A stretch of 64,000 nt of DNA from Flavobacterium proteolyticum (GTDB taxonomy: Bacteria > Bacteroidota > Bacteroidia > Flavobacteriales > Flavobacteriaceae), in assembly GCF_015223105.1 (NCBI RefSeq), contig NZ_JADFTZ010000001.1, positions 1,178,001 through 1,242,000 of the forward strand, in the 5' to 3' direction. Below the pieces are notes generated by a model. It had not been told where the DNA came from, searched no databases, and saw only the letters and a list, made by a program, of their open reading frames with translations. Of the stretch, positions 1 through 8,384 are shown one piece after another. The position numbers and the translations under genes are program-made. Each line of letters starts with the position of its first letter. Position 1 is the first letter of the stretch.

Positions 1-838
1 TTTGAATCAAATCCAAATACAAGTTAATTTTGTTTTTCAACTCTTTTCTGTGAGCGATAAAATCTAAGAATCCATGCTCTAATAAGAATTCTGAGGTTTG
101 GAAACCTTCTGGTAAATCTTTACCTGTAGTGTCTCTTACAATACGTGGTCCAGCGAATCCAATTAAAGCTCCTGGTTCTCCAATATTGATATCACCAAGC
201 ATAGCATAAGAAGCTGTTGTTCCACCCGTTGTTGGATCTGTACATAATGAAATGTATGGAATTCTTTCTTCTGCTAACTGTGCTAATTTTGCTGATGTTT
301 TAGCTAACTGCATCAAAGAGAAAGCAGCTTCCATCATACGTGCTCCACCTGATTTAGAAATCAATACAAATGGTACTTTGTTTTTGATAGAATAATCGAT
401 AGCTCTTGCGATTTTTTCTCCTACTACTGCTCCCATAGAACCACCAATAAAAGCAAAATCCATACAAGAAACAACTAATTCTTTCCCTTTTGATTTTCCA
501 ACACCTGTACGAATAGCATCTTTGAGTTTGGTTTTATCCATAACCTCTTTTAAACGATCGCTATATTTTTTAGTGTCTTCAAATTTTAATGGATCTTTAG
601 ATGTTAAGTTCGCATCTAATTCTTTGAATTCGTTATTGTCGAATAAAATTTCGAAATATTCTTTACTACCAATTCTAACATGAAAATCATCTTCTGGGCT
701 AACCCATAAGTTTCTTGCTAATTCATCAGTATCAACAATTTTTCCTGTTGGTGATTTATACCATAAGCCTTTAGGAACATCTTTTTTGTCCTCAGTAGCT
801 GTTGTAATTCCTTTTTCTTTTCTTTTAAACCAAGCCAT
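1..838 (-). CDS. accD: Acetyl-CoA carboxylase carboxyltransferase subunit beta, partial (3' end off the left edge)
   Basis: Beta subunit of the carboxyltransferase that moves CO2 from biotin to acetyl-CoA to make malonyl-CoA, the first committed step of fatty acid synthesis. The reading frame starts [10 protein letters not shown] and stays open to the window edge (279 codons). It includes the carboxyltransferase stretch [20 protein letters not shown] and [12 protein letters not shown]. The last visible residues ([17 protein letters not shown]) are close to where these proteins end, so only a few residues should be missing. Odd point: the N-terminal zinc ribbon of the E. coli protein has four cysteines, but here the matching segments read [10 protein letters not shown] and [14 protein letters not shown], with none. 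The fold may persist without zinc. fbaA lies upstream on the same strand across an 81-base gap full of 7-base repeats. Confidence 0.95.
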   Translation of the reverse strand, partial: MAWFKRKEKGITTATEDKKDVPKGLWYKSPTGKIVDTDELARNLWVSPEDDFHVRIGSKEYFEILFDNNEFKELDANLTSKDPLKFEDTKKYSDRLKEVMDKTKLKDAIRTGVGKSKGKELVVSCMDFAFIGGSMGAVVGEKIARAIDYSIKNKVPFVLISKSGGARMMEAAFSLMQLAKTSAKLAQLAEERIPYISLCTDPTTGGTTASYAMLGDINIGEPGALIGFAGPRIVRDTTGKDLPEGFQTSEFLLEHGFLDFIAHRKELKNKINLYLDLIQ

Positions 839-850
839 ATTTCTTGAAAT

Positions 851-920
851 TAGAAGTCAGAAATTAGAAATTAGAAGTTAGAAGTGATTTTTCTAAATTC
901 TAAATTCTAAATTCTAAATT
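851..920. repeat. Inverted array of 7-base repeats between accD and fbaA
   Basis: Ten consecutive 7-base units can be read without a break in phase. Units at 851-885 are TAGAAGT, CAGAAAT, TAGAAAT, TAGAAGT, TAGAAGT. A spacer GATTTTT (886-892) follows, then four copies of CTAAATT (893-920). The right-hand unit is roughly the reverse complement of the left-hand one, so the array can fold into a long AT-rich hairpin. It fills most of the accD-fbaA gap and touches the fbaA stop codon. Confidence 0.85.
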
Positions 921-1987
921 TATAATGTGTTTACGTTATTTAAATCAGCAAAAGCTTGTTCTAATCTTGTATTGAACGTAACTTCTCCTTCACGAACCCA
1001 TTTTCTAGGATCGTAGTGTTTTTTATTTGGACTATCGGCTCCGTCTGGGCTACCGATTTGTGTTCTTAAGTAATCAATTTTATTTACCATGTAATCACGA
1101 ATTCCTTCTGTGAAAGCAAATTGTAAATCGGTGTCAATGTTCATTTTAATTACTCCGTAAGAAATAGCTTCCCTAATTTCTTCTAACGTAGAACCAGAAC
1201 CGCCATGGAAAACGAAATCAACTGGGTTATTTCCTGTGTTGAATTTATTTTGAACGTATTCTTGCGAGTTTTTAAGAATTTTTGGAGTTAATTTTACATT
1301 TCCTGGTTTGTAAACACCATGCACATTTCCAAAAGAAGCTGCGATAGTAAATCTTGGACTTACTTTCATTAATTCTTCGTAAGCATAAGCTACTTCACTA
1401 GGTTGTGTATATAATTTTGAGCTATCTACATCTGAATTATCCACACCATCTTCTTCACCACCTGTTATTCCTAATTCGATTTCTAATGTCATGCCCATTT
1501 TGCTCATTCTTTCTAAATATTTTTTAGAAATTTCGATGTTCTCTTCGATTGGTTCTTCAGATAAATCAATCATATGAGAACTATATAATGGTTTTCCAGT
1601 TTCAGCAAAATGTTTTTCAGAAGCATCTAATAAACCATCAATCCATGGTAAAAGATTTTTGGCACAGTGGTCAGTATGTAAAATTACCGTAGCACCATAA
1701 GCTTCTGCTAAAGTATGAATGTGTTTCGCACCAGCAACTGCTCCTAAAATAGCTGCTTTTTGATTTTCATTTGACAATCCTTTTCCAGCATTAAATTGTG
1801 CTCCTCCATTAGAAAATTGAATGATTACAGGTGCGTTTAGTTTTGCAGCTGTTTCCAAAACTCCATTAATTGTACTAGATCCTACAACATTAACAGCAGG
1901 TAATGCAAATCCTTTTTGTTTTGCATATTTAAAGATTTCTTGAACTTGATCTCCGGTAGCAACACCAGGTTTAATATTGTGACTCAT
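920..1987 (-). CDS. fbaA: Class II fructose-bisphosphate aldolase
   Basis: Zinc-dependent aldolase that interconverts fructose-1,6-bisphosphate with glyceraldehyde-3-phosphate and dihydroxyacetone phosphate in glycolysis and gluconeogenesis. The metal and catalytic region is visible as VILHTDHCAKNLLPW, followed by the glycine-rich FHGGSGSTLEEI and the NIDTDLQ segment. I take the start at 1987 (MSHNIKPGVATGDQ), giving 355 residues as in other long-form class II enzymes. A longer frame to 2056 would add an unrelated N-terminus that overlaps tamL. It is followed on the same strand by the heptamer array and accD. Confidence 0.96.
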   Translation of the reverse strand: MSHNIKPGVATGDQVQEIFKYAKQKGFALPAVNVVGSSTINGVLETAAKLNAPVIIQFSNGGAQFNAGKGLSNENQKAAILGAVAGAKHIHTLAEAYGATVILHTDHCAKNLLPWIDGLLDASEKHFAETGKPLYSSHMIDLSEEPIEENIEISKKYLERMSKMGMTLEIELGITGGEEDGVDNSDVDSSKLYTQPSEVAYAYEELMKVSPRFTIAASFGNVHGVYKPGNVKLTPKILKNSQEYVQNKFNTGNNPVDFVFHGGSGSTLEEIREAISYGVIKMNIDTDLQFAFTEGIRDYMVNKIDYLRTQIGSPDGADSPNKKHYDPRKWVREGEVTFNTRLEQAFADLNNVNTL

Positions 1988-2033
1988 AGTTGATTGTTTT
2001 AATATAGTTGTGCAAAAATAATAATTTAAAAAA

Positions 2034-4583
2034 TTAGAACGGATAATTAATACCAAAATTTAGCACTGTTTTGCTAAAGTTGACTCCTTTCATCCATCGG
2101 TCGCCCACTTCTCTTCCTGGGTCGTAAGCTTTGTAGCCTAAATCGAAACGGAAAACAAAGAAATCAAAATCGTATCGTAGTCCAATTCCTGAACCAAATG
2201 CTAGGTCTTCAAAAGAACTAAATCCATTGAAAGTATAGTTTTTGTCTGTAACGTTATCGAATAAATTCCAAATGTTTCCTATGTCGGCAAAGAAAGCACT
2301 GTAGAAATTTCCTCCTACTCTAAAACGATATTCCAAACTATAGGCTAATTTAAAATTGGCCTCGTTAAAGTCATTAACACCGCCACTTCTTCCAGGTCCT
2401 AAACTATAGGCTTGCCAACCTCTGTTGTCGTTGGAACCTCCCGAAAAATAACTTCGTGAAAAAGGAATCGATTGTGCATTACCATACGGTACAGCTAAAC
2501 CTGCAAATGCACGCATAGCTAAAGTGTTTTTCTTACCAAAATCCCAGTGTTTAATGAAATCTATTTCTCCTTTTATGTATTGAGAATATTCAATTCCAAA
2601 CATGGTTTTATTACCATTTGCACTTAAAGATTCGTTTTTTGTGTCAGCTAGCAATGAAAGTACATTTCCTGCCGATTCAATTTTTGTTCGTATGGAATAA
2701 AAGTTATTGTCTAATAAATTAGCTTTAGTATTTCTAAAAAAGGTAAGTGCTGAAGAAACAATTAAGTTATTTTCAATTAAACGTTTTCTTCTTTCTCCAA
2801 TACTTCGAATAATTTTGTATTCGTTATCACCTGGAGTTAAAGAAGTTGCTCCGTCCTGAACATCTTGAATGAAATTGATAGCGCCCTGTGTTGTTAAATT
2901 TCCGTTTTCTATATTTAGAGGATCAACATTATAAGTCTGAGCCAAATTATTTAAAGTGTTGTACGAAGAAGAATAAACATTAAAATAATTTTCTGGATTT
3001 AAGTTCTTGATAAATTGTATACTCAATAAGTCAAATCGAACAGTGTGTTTTTGTTTTGGAGTCCAATTATAGCCAAATACTCCAGTTAAATTTTCTTTAT
3101 CCAATCCAATGTTTCGCTGACTGGTTAAACCGATGTTAGCATTGGTAGTTGGCAACATTTCTTTTTTAATAATATTTCGAGTGTTTACTGGAAAAACAAT
3201 TCTTGGAAAACTAAGCTTTCCTTCTAAACCATATTCAGAGATATTAAAAAACACATTGTTTGGATTTGCTAAATCTTTTGATGAACCAATGTTTCCTTTT
3301 GCTGATAACTCAAATATTTCGGCTCTTTTAAATAAGTTTCGCCAAGTAAAAGACATTCTTCCGCTAATTCCAAATTCTTGAACATCAGATGTGGTTACAT
3401 CAAGAGATGGCTGCCAAATGTATTTTGGTTTACTCATCAAATAAATGTTAGCAATAAGTGAAGTGTTTGTGCTATCATTTGGATCCTCAATGTACTCAAT
3501 ATTTGGGTAGTTAAATACTTTTAAATTGCTTAATGATTTAGAAGTTAACGTTCTGTCATTATCACTAAATAATTTCCCTTTTTCAATAAAAATGGCGTTT
3601 GTGATGGCTTTTGGTTTGTATTTTAATTTTCCAGCACTGTAAATATTGAAGTTTTTGTATGTAACACTATCGTTAAATTGATTGCGTTCTTTTTTAGAAG
3701 TATTGTTGGTAAAAATATTAACCTGACTAATTTTATATACCGAAAAAGGACGTTTTGTCAAAGTATCACCATCTTTTACATAACGATCTTCAATTTTTAA
3801 ATTGATGTCCATTTTTTGAACAGAATCATCAATAATAGCGTCATATTTTATATTGCTTTCTTGAAAATGATATACACCATTGTTTCTTAAATATTGGGTA
3901 ATTCTTTTTCTTTCGGTGTCAAAATTATTGAAACTGTATCGCTCGCCTTTTTTTATAAAAGATTTTTTTTCTTGAAGCGAATATAAGCTATCAATAACAG
4001 GTGTTTCTATATTTTTTGAGATTGAATCAATAAAGTAAGGTTTTCCTGTGGTTACTTTATAAACTACTTTTCCTTTTTTCTTTCCTACAGAATCTACTTC
4101 CATGGTTACTTTATTTCGAATGTAACCATCGTTGTAATAATAACCACTAAGACGATCTTTTGATCTGCCTGCTTTTTTCTCGTCGATAATTACTGGAGCT
4201 TCTCCAGTTTCTTTCATGAAGTTGTGTATTCCACTAACAAAAAAAGAGTTTCCTAAACGGGCTACTTGTTTTGCTGATAAAAATCGGTTTAATCGTTTAA
4301 TTCTATTTGGTTTACGGTTTAACCAAGCTTGATAAGAAGAATCTGGATTTGGTTTTGCCGCATTGTACAACAACAAACCAAAAGGGTAATTTAAAAAACG
4401 AGTATTAGGTTGTTGAAGCACTAAATTATTAACGCGATCCTCTTTTACCAATTCGTCATTTACGAATACCTCGTTTTTGGTCAATAATTTTTTACTTTCG
4501 GGAACTCGCTTAACTTGCGAACACGAATAAATTATTGTTCCGATTACAAATAATAATGTTATTTTTGATAAATTATTTCTCAA
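2034..4583 (-). CDS. tamL: TamL-like Omp85 lipoprotein (BamA/TamA family outer-membrane assembly factor)
   Basis: An 849-residue outer-membrane protein of the BamA/TamA family. The N-terminus (MRNNLSKITLLFVIGTIIYSCS) is a lipoprotein signal with a lipobox ending in YSC. POTRA-like repeats follow (for example VVYKVTTGKPYFIDSIS and FSVYKISQVNIFTNN). The C-terminal half is a 16-strand Omp85-type barrel with the typical RGWQAYSLGPGRSGG loop, and the final strand ends in a phenylalanine (FGINYPF). A lipidated TamA-like protein called TamL is known from Bacteroidota and is tied to outer-membrane homeostasis. The usual partner tamB is not next to it here. It is transcribed divergently from the methyltransferase, with only 36 bases between the start codons. 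Confidence 0.85.
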   Translation of the reverse strand: MRNNLSKITLLFVIGTIIYSCSQVKRVPESKKLLTKNEVFVNDELVKEDRVNNLVLQQPNTRFLNYPFGLLLYNAAKPNPDSSYQAWLNRKPNRIKRLNRFLSAKQVARLGNSFFVSGIHNFMKETGEAPVIIDEKKAGRSKDRLSGYYYNDGYIRNKVTMEVDSVGKKKGKVVYKVTTGKPYFIDSISKNIETPVIDSLYSLQEKKSFIKKGERYSFNNFDTERKRITQYLRNNGVYHFQESNIKYDAIIDDSVQKMDINLKIEDRYVKDGDTLTKRPFSVYKISQVNIFTNNTSKKERNQFNDSVTYKNFNIYSAGKLKYKPKAITNAIFIEKGKLFSDNDRTLTSKSLSNLKVFNYPNIEYIEDPNDSTNTSLIANIYLMSKPKYIWQPSLDVTTSDVQEFGISGRMSFTWRNLFKRAEIFELSAKGNIGSSKDLANPNNVFFNISEYGLEGKLSFPRIVFPVNTRNIIKKEMLPTTNANIGLTSQRNIGLDKENLTGVFGYNWTPKQKHTVRFDLLSIQFIKNLNPENYFNVYSSSYNTLNNLAQTYNVDPLNIENGNLTTQGAINFIQDVQDGATSLTPGDNEYKIIRSIGERRKRLIENNLIVSSALTFFRNTKANLLDNNFYSIRTKIESAGNVLSLLADTKNESLSANGNKTMFGIEYSQYIKGEIDFIKHWDFGKKNTLAMRAFAGLAVPYGNAQSIPFSRSYFSGGSNDNRGWQAYSLGPGRSGGVNDFNEANFKLAYSLEYRFRVGGNFYSAFFADIGNIWNLFDNVTDKNYTFNGFSSFEDLAFGSGIGLRYDFDFFVFRFDLGYKAYDPGREVGDRWMKGVNFSKTVLNFGINYPF

Positions 4584-4619
4584 AGCACTTTTTAAAAGTT
4601 AGTCAAAAATACAATTTTT

Positions 4620-5345
4620 ATGGTTAGTAAAAACCAAATTAAACTAATAACGAGTTTACAACAAAAAAAATATAGAAAACAAGAACAACTTTTCTTTGCC
4701 GAAGGCGTAAAGGTAGTTCAAGAATTGTTACATTCTAACTTTGAATTGCAAGATTTGTTTACTACAAAGCAAGATTTTCTTACAGTTCCAAAAAACAAAG
4801 TTCATGCCATTTCTGAAGCCGAATTAAAAAAAATCAGTGCCTTAACAACACCAAATACTTGTTTAGCTGTTTTTAAAATTCCGAAAGTAAAAGAAATGGT
4901 TGAAAAAGGGCTAATCGTTGCCTTAGACGATGTGCGCGATCCTGGAAATTTAGGTACAATTATTCGTTTATGTGATTGGTTTGGAATTGAAACGTTGTTT
5001 TGTTCTGAAGAATCGGTAGATATTTATAATCCTAAAGTAGTACAAGCTACAATGGGTTCTATCAGTAGAGTAAATGTGGTGTATGGAAATTTAGAAACGT
5101 TTTTATCACAAACTAATTTACCGGTTTTTGGTACTTTTATGGATGGAAAAAACATTTACCAAGAAGAATTACCCAAAGAAGGAATCATTATCATGGGGAA
5201 TGAAGCCAACGGAATTTCAACTTCGGTTGAAAAATTAGTTTCAGAGCGCATTGCTATTCCAAGATTTGGAAATCTTCAAGTTACAGAAAGTCTTAATGTG
5301 GCTACTGCAACCGCAATAATTTTAAGCGAATTTAAACGAAAATAA
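4620..5345 (+). CDS. SpoU-family RNA 2'-O-methyltransferase (TrmH/RlmB-like)
   Basis: SAM-dependent ribose methyltransferase of the SPOUT superfamily, acting on rRNA or tRNA. The N-terminal part (residues about 5-100) is a small substrate-binding domain of the SpoU_sub_bind type. The C-terminal part carries the three family motifs: motif 1 in DDVRDPGNLGTIIRLCDWFG, motif 2 in IIMGNEANGIS, and motif 3 in NLQVTESLNVATATAIIL, which together form the trefoil knot that holds SAM. Length (241 residues) fits RlmB/TsnR-like enzymes. The exact target nucleotide cannot be told from sequence, so no symbol is given. It is a single gene, with PorT convergent four bases downstream. Confidence 0.9.
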   Translation: MVSKNQIKLITSLQQKKYRKQEQLFFAEGVKVVQELLHSNFELQDLFTTKQDFLTVPKNKVHAISEAELKKISALTTPNTCLAVFKIPKVKEMVEKGLIVALDDVRDPGNLGTIIRLCDWFGIETLFCSEESVDIYNPKVVQATMGSISRVNVVYGNLETFLSQTNLPVFGTFMDGKNIYQEELPKEGIIIMGNEANGISTSVEKLVSERIAIPRFGNLQVTESLNVATATAIILSEFKRK

Positions 5346-5349
5346 TTTT

Positions 5350-6042
5350 TTAGTGGAATGCAAAATTGATGAAAAAGCCACGTGTTTTCATTTCTTGAAC
5401 ATTTCCAGTCCAAGGACTTCCTGGGGTGTTGTCACGAATTAATTCATCTTTCATACTGAAAACACCTCTTATAGAAGGTGAAAACACGAAATATTCAAAA
5501 TATAAATCAATTCCAAATCCTACTTCGTAGAAATTCGACCATTTTGTCATTCGGAATCTATCGTTGTAATTGTCATCTGGAGATTTGGCGTTACTGCCTA
5601 AATTTAAGGCAGTAGATAAACCACCCACAAGATACGGACGTACATTTCCAGTACGTAAGGCAGAATATTTCAACAAAAATGGAAAGAAAATATAGGTTGA
5701 TTTTACTTCTCGTAATCGATCAACTGGGTCGGTAATATTAGGGTAAATTAGATTTCTTTGTGTAATGTATAAACCCGGTTCAAAACGGAAATCTAAAAAT
5801 TCCGTTAATCTTAAATTGCCAATTAATCCCACGTTGAAACCCGTTGAAGATTGAACTTCAATATCTTGAGTAACCGATAAATAATCAAATTTAAAATCCA
5901 AACTATTAAACCCAAGGTAATAACCCCAGTGAACGCGCTGTTTGTTCCAATTTTCTTTATTGATTATTGGATCTTTACTAAACATGCCTTCTTGGGCAAA
6001 GAGTAGGGGTGAAAAAAGTAATAAAAACAGTAACTTCTTCAT
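5350..6042 (-). CDS. porT: PorT-like outer-membrane beta-barrel protein of the type IX secretion system
   Basis: A 230-residue protein with an N-terminal signal peptide (MKKLLFLLLFSPLLFAQ) and alternating hydrophobic strands ending ...RGFFINFAFH, as expected for a small outer-membrane barrel. The segment NWNKQRVHWGYYLGFNSLDF and the gene order ubiE-porT match the PorT/SprT protein of Flavobacteriia, which is required for type IX secretion. That identification rests on family memory and neighbourhood, since porin-like small barrels are poorly distinctive. The start codon lies one base after the ubiE stop codon, so the two are probably co-transcribed. The T9SS would also serve the secreted proteins seen elsewhere in the window. 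Confidence 0.78.
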   Translation of the reverse strand: MKKLLFLLLFSPLLFAQEGMFSKDPIINKENWNKQRVHWGYYLGFNSLDFKFDYLSVTQDIEVQSSTGFNVGLIGNLRLTEFLDFRFEPGLYITQRNLIYPNITDPVDRLREVKSTYIFFPFLLKYSALRTGNVRPYLVGGLSTALNLGSNAKSPDDNYNDRFRMTKWSNFYEVGFGIDLYFEYFVFSPSIRGVFSMKDELIRDNTPGSPWTGNVQEMKTRGFFINFAFH

Positions 6043-6043
6043 G

Positions 6044-6775
6044 TTATTTTTTAGATGCTTGATAAATAGTCGCTACTCCAAAGGTTTGAGGTAAATGCTT
6101 CACCTCTATAAACCCAATTTTTCTCAAAATATTGTTTAAGGCTTCTCCAAAAGGGAAATTTTGTGCTGAGGTAGACAAATATTGATACGCTTTTTTGTCT
6201 TTTGAAAATAATTTACCAATAGTTGGCATGATGAAATTGGTATAAACATAATATCCTTGTTTAAAAGGAAATTGTGTAGGAACCGAAGTTTCTAAAATAA
6301 TTAATTGGCCGCCTGGTTTTAATGTTCTTAAAATATCGGTTAACCCTTTTTGTAGATTTTCAAAATTACGAACACCATACGCCACAGTAATAGCATCAAA
6401 ATAATTATCAGGATATGGAATATTTTCGCCATCGCCTAACACCATTTGAATTCTCGAATCTAATTTTTGAGCTGCAATTTTTTTCTTTCCAATGTCAAGC
6501 ATACCTTGCGAAATATCCAAACCAATAATTTCAGTAGCTGAAGTATTGGCAAATAAAATCGCTAAATCACCAGTTCCTGTGGCAATATCTAAAATAGATT
6601 TTGGTTGTTTTGCTGCTACCATTTTTAAGATTTTCTTTTTCCACTTGGCATCAGTACCAAAAGAGATAACTCGGTTTAAACCATCATAATTTTCAGAAAT
6701 GGTATCAAACATCTGAGCAACTTGTTCTTTTTTCCCTAATTCAGAATCTTGATATGGCGTAATATTTTTTGACAT
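6044..6775 (-). CDS. ubiE: Demethylmenaquinone methyltransferase (UbiE/MenG family)
   Basis: Class I SAM-dependent methyltransferase that adds the last methyl group in menaquinone synthesis. The SAM-binding motif is ILDIATGTGDLAI, and the family signatures YDGLNRVISFGTDAKWKKK near the N-terminus and VAYGVRNFENLQKGL plus LRTLKPGGQLIILE further on are all present. Start chosen at 6775 (MSKNITPYQDSELGKK, 243 residues). The longer frame to 6829 adds a hydrophobic stretch not found in the family. Bacteroidota generally use menaquinone, so the MenG role is more likely than the ubiquinone one. It overlaps nothing and leads directly into porT. Confidence 0.93.
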   Translation of the reverse strand: MSKNITPYQDSELGKKEQVAQMFDTISENYDGLNRVISFGTDAKWKKKILKMVAAKQPKSILDIATGTGDLAILFANTSATEIIGLDISQGMLDIGKKKIAAQKLDSRIQMVLGDGENIPYPDNYFDAITVAYGVRNFENLQKGLTDILRTLKPGGQLIILETSVPTQFPFKQGYYVYTNFIMPTIGKLFSKDKKAYQYLSTSAQNFPFGEALNNILRKIGFIEVKHLPQTFGVATIYQASKK

Positions 6776-6874
6776 TTTGCAATTTTTTGGAACACAAAAG
6801 TACTGATAAAAAATCAAATACAAGGGCAAAATTCATTTTCAACTTCAAAATTGAAATTAAAGAAATGTTTTTAG

Positions 6875-6938
6875 GAACACAGATTTAAGAAATTTAAAAA
6901 ATCTCTGAAAATTCCTTAAATCAGCGTCATCCGCGTTC
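6875..6938. repeat. REP-like intergenic hairpin between folA and ubiE
   Basis: A 64-base inverted repeat. The core arms are GATTTAAGAAATTT (6882-6895) and AAATTCCTTAAATC (6909-6922), differing at one pair. They are continued outward, imperfectly, by GAACAC (6875) and GCGTTC (ending 6938), with the phrase CAGCGTCATCCGCG on the right. There is no T-run, so it does not look like a plain terminator. Its shape suggests a dispersed palindromic element, but only one copy is seen in this window. Confidence 0.55.
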
Positions 6939-6945
6939 TAAAAAA

Positions 6946-7431
6946 CTATTTTCTAATGTATGTTAAAAAAGTAAAATCGTAATCGTGTTTTTCGTCTTTG
7001 GAGTGAAATTTTTCGAATACTAATTCCCATTTGGTCTCGTCAATTTCTGGAAAAAAAGTATCGGCTTCAATTGTAGTATGCACGCGAGTTAAATCGATTT
7101 TGTCTGCGATTTCGATGGATTGTTTGTAGATTTCACCACCGCCAATAATGAAAACTTCTTCCTCTTTTGGACACAAATCAATTGCGTTTTGTAAACTGCT
7201 CGCTATTATGCAACTTTCAGGAACTTCGTAATCTTTTTGTCGCGTAATAATAATATGTGTTCTATTGGGTAACGGTTTTGGAAAACTTTCAAACGTTTTT
7301 CTTCCCATCACAATGTAATGTCCTGAAGTCAAACTTTTAAAACGCTTAAAATCATCTGGCAAATGCCAAACCAATTGATTGTCTTTTCCTAAAGCATTGT
7401 TTTCTGATGCGGCTGCGATTATGGTGAGCAT
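6946..7431 (-). CDS. folA: Dihydrofolate reductase
   Basis: NADPH-dependent reduction of dihydrofolate to tetrahydrofolate, which regenerates the cofactor consumed by thymidylate synthase (thyA lies 2.8 kb upstream on the same strand). At 161 residues it is a standard chromosomal DHFR. Visible motifs are the N-terminal IIAAASENNALGKDNQLVWHLPDDFKRFK with the catalytic acidic residue in LPDD, the NADPH-binding MGRKTFESF, and EVFIIGGGEIYKQ. The start at 7431 (MLTIIAAASENN) directly follows the stop of the upstream TonB-like gene by one base. Confidence 0.96.
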   Translation of the reverse strand: MLTIIAAASENNALGKDNQLVWHLPDDFKRFKSLTSGHYIVMGRKTFESFPKPLPNRTHIIITRQKDYEVPESCIIASSLQNAIDLCPKEEEVFIIGGGEIYKQSIEIADKIDLTRVHTTIEADTFFPEIDETKWELVFEKFHSKDEKHDYDFTFLTYIRK

Positions 7432-7432
7432 G

Positions 7433-7915
7433 TTATTGAAGTTTAAAAGTTAAAGGTTGTGAATATTTCACTTTTACTGCTTTCCCTTTTTGTTTCCCTG
7501 GTGTCATTTGGGGTAACTTACTCATAATTCTAATTGCTTCTTTTTCTAAAATTTCACAATTTCCACAATTTTCTGGACCTTTTGCTACGATATTTTCTAT
7601 AATACCTTCTTTGTTAATTATAAACATAACTACAACTTTACCTTGGATGTTTCTTATTCTAGCTTCCCTAGGGTATTTGAAGTTATTTTGAATGTGTTCA
7701 TTCATTTTTGCTTGAAAACAATTCAATCTTTTATTCCTCTCTACATCTTCACATCCAGGAAACAAAGGAACTTCCTCAATTATTGCAAATGACAACTCAG
7801 AAGCCTCTTTTCCATCTTCTTTTGCTAAAGGCATTTTAATTGGTTCTTTTGGTTCTGCTTGGCTAAAGGTTGAAAGTTGAAATAGTAAAAAAAAGAATAA
7901 GGTTATTTTCTTCAT
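7433..7915 (-). CDS. Secreted TonB C-terminal domain protein, copy 1
   Basis: A 160-residue protein with a signal peptide (MKKITLFFFLLFQLSTFSQA) and a C-terminal TonB-like domain (about residues 70-160). The hallmark segment is HIQNNFKYPREARIRNIQGKVVVMFI, followed by the GKAVKVKYSQPLTFKLQ end strand. It lacks the cytoplasmic membrane anchor and proline-rich linker of a true TonB, so it is unlikely to energise receptors in the usual way. VPLFPGCEDVERNKRLNCF holds two cysteines that could form a disulphide in the periplasm. It is a tandem paralogue of the next gene upstream, and its start codon is two bases from that gene's stop. Confidence 0.85.
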   Translation of the reverse strand: MKKITLFFFLLFQLSTFSQAEPKEPIKMPLAKEDGKEASELSFAIIEEVPLFPGCEDVERNKRLNCFQAKMNEHIQNNFKYPREARIRNIQGKVVVMFIINKEGIIENIVAKGPENCGNCEILEKEAIRIMSKLPQMTPGKQKGKAVKVKYSQPLTFKLQ

Positions 7916-7916
7916 G

Positions 7917-8375
7917 TTATTTTAAATTAAAGATTATTGGTTGTAGGTATTTTGTACTCACAGCTTCTCCTCTAAATTTTCCGGGTTTCATTTTTGGTAA
8001 AAGACTTATAATTCGAATAGCTTCTGCTTCTAATAATTCGCAACCTTCGGGAGTCTTAGTTGATGTGATTTCAATATTTCCATCACTATTTATTATGAAT
8101 AATACAGAAACTCGCCCTTGAATTTTTTTCTTTCTAGCTTCAGTTGGATAGTTAAAGTTTTTACTAATGTGTTCACTTAATTTTTCTTGAAAACATGCTA
8201 GTTTTTTGTTTCTAGCTTCTTCTTCACATCCAGGAAAAATGGGAACATCTTCAAGTACGGGAAAAGGAACAACTTCCTCTATATTAACTTTTTCTGTGTT
8301 TATGGTTATTTCTTGTGACCAACTAATGTTGACATATAAAATTAGCGCCAAAACAAATAGCATTTTTTTAATCAT
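7917..8375 (-). CDS. Secreted TonB C-terminal domain protein, copy 2
   Basis: A 152-residue paralogue of the neighbouring gene, with the same layout: signal peptide (MIKKMLFVLALILYVNISWSQ), the Cys-containing segment VPIFPGCEEEARNKKLACF, the TonB-C core NFNYPTEARKKKIQGRVSVLFI, and a final strand STKYLQPIIFNLK. The two copies differ widely in the linker yet keep the paired cysteines, which points to an old tandem duplication with the domain kept under selection. Function is not known. Such stand-alone TonB-C proteins are common in Flavobacteriia and may bind peptidoglycan or partner lipoproteins. Confidence 0.85.
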   Translation of the reverse strand: MIKKMLFVLALILYVNISWSQEITINTEKVNIEEVVPFPVLEDVPIFPGCEEEARNKKLACFQEKLSEHISKNFNYPTEARKKKIQGRVSVLFIINSDGNIEITSTKTPEGCELLEAEAIRIISLLPKMKPGKFRGEAVSTKYLQPIIFNLK

Positions 8376-8384
8376 AAAGTGAGA

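Noticed and set aside
2034..2056. Possible overlap of fbaA with tamL if the longer fbaA frame (to 2056) is used
   Set aside because: The extra 23 residues have no counterpart in class II aldolases. ATG 1987 gives the standard N-terminus and removes the overlap.
3133..3381. 82-codon plus-strand ORF inside tamL
   Set aside because: It lies entirely within the well-supported Omp85 gene on the other strand and has no recognisable protein features.
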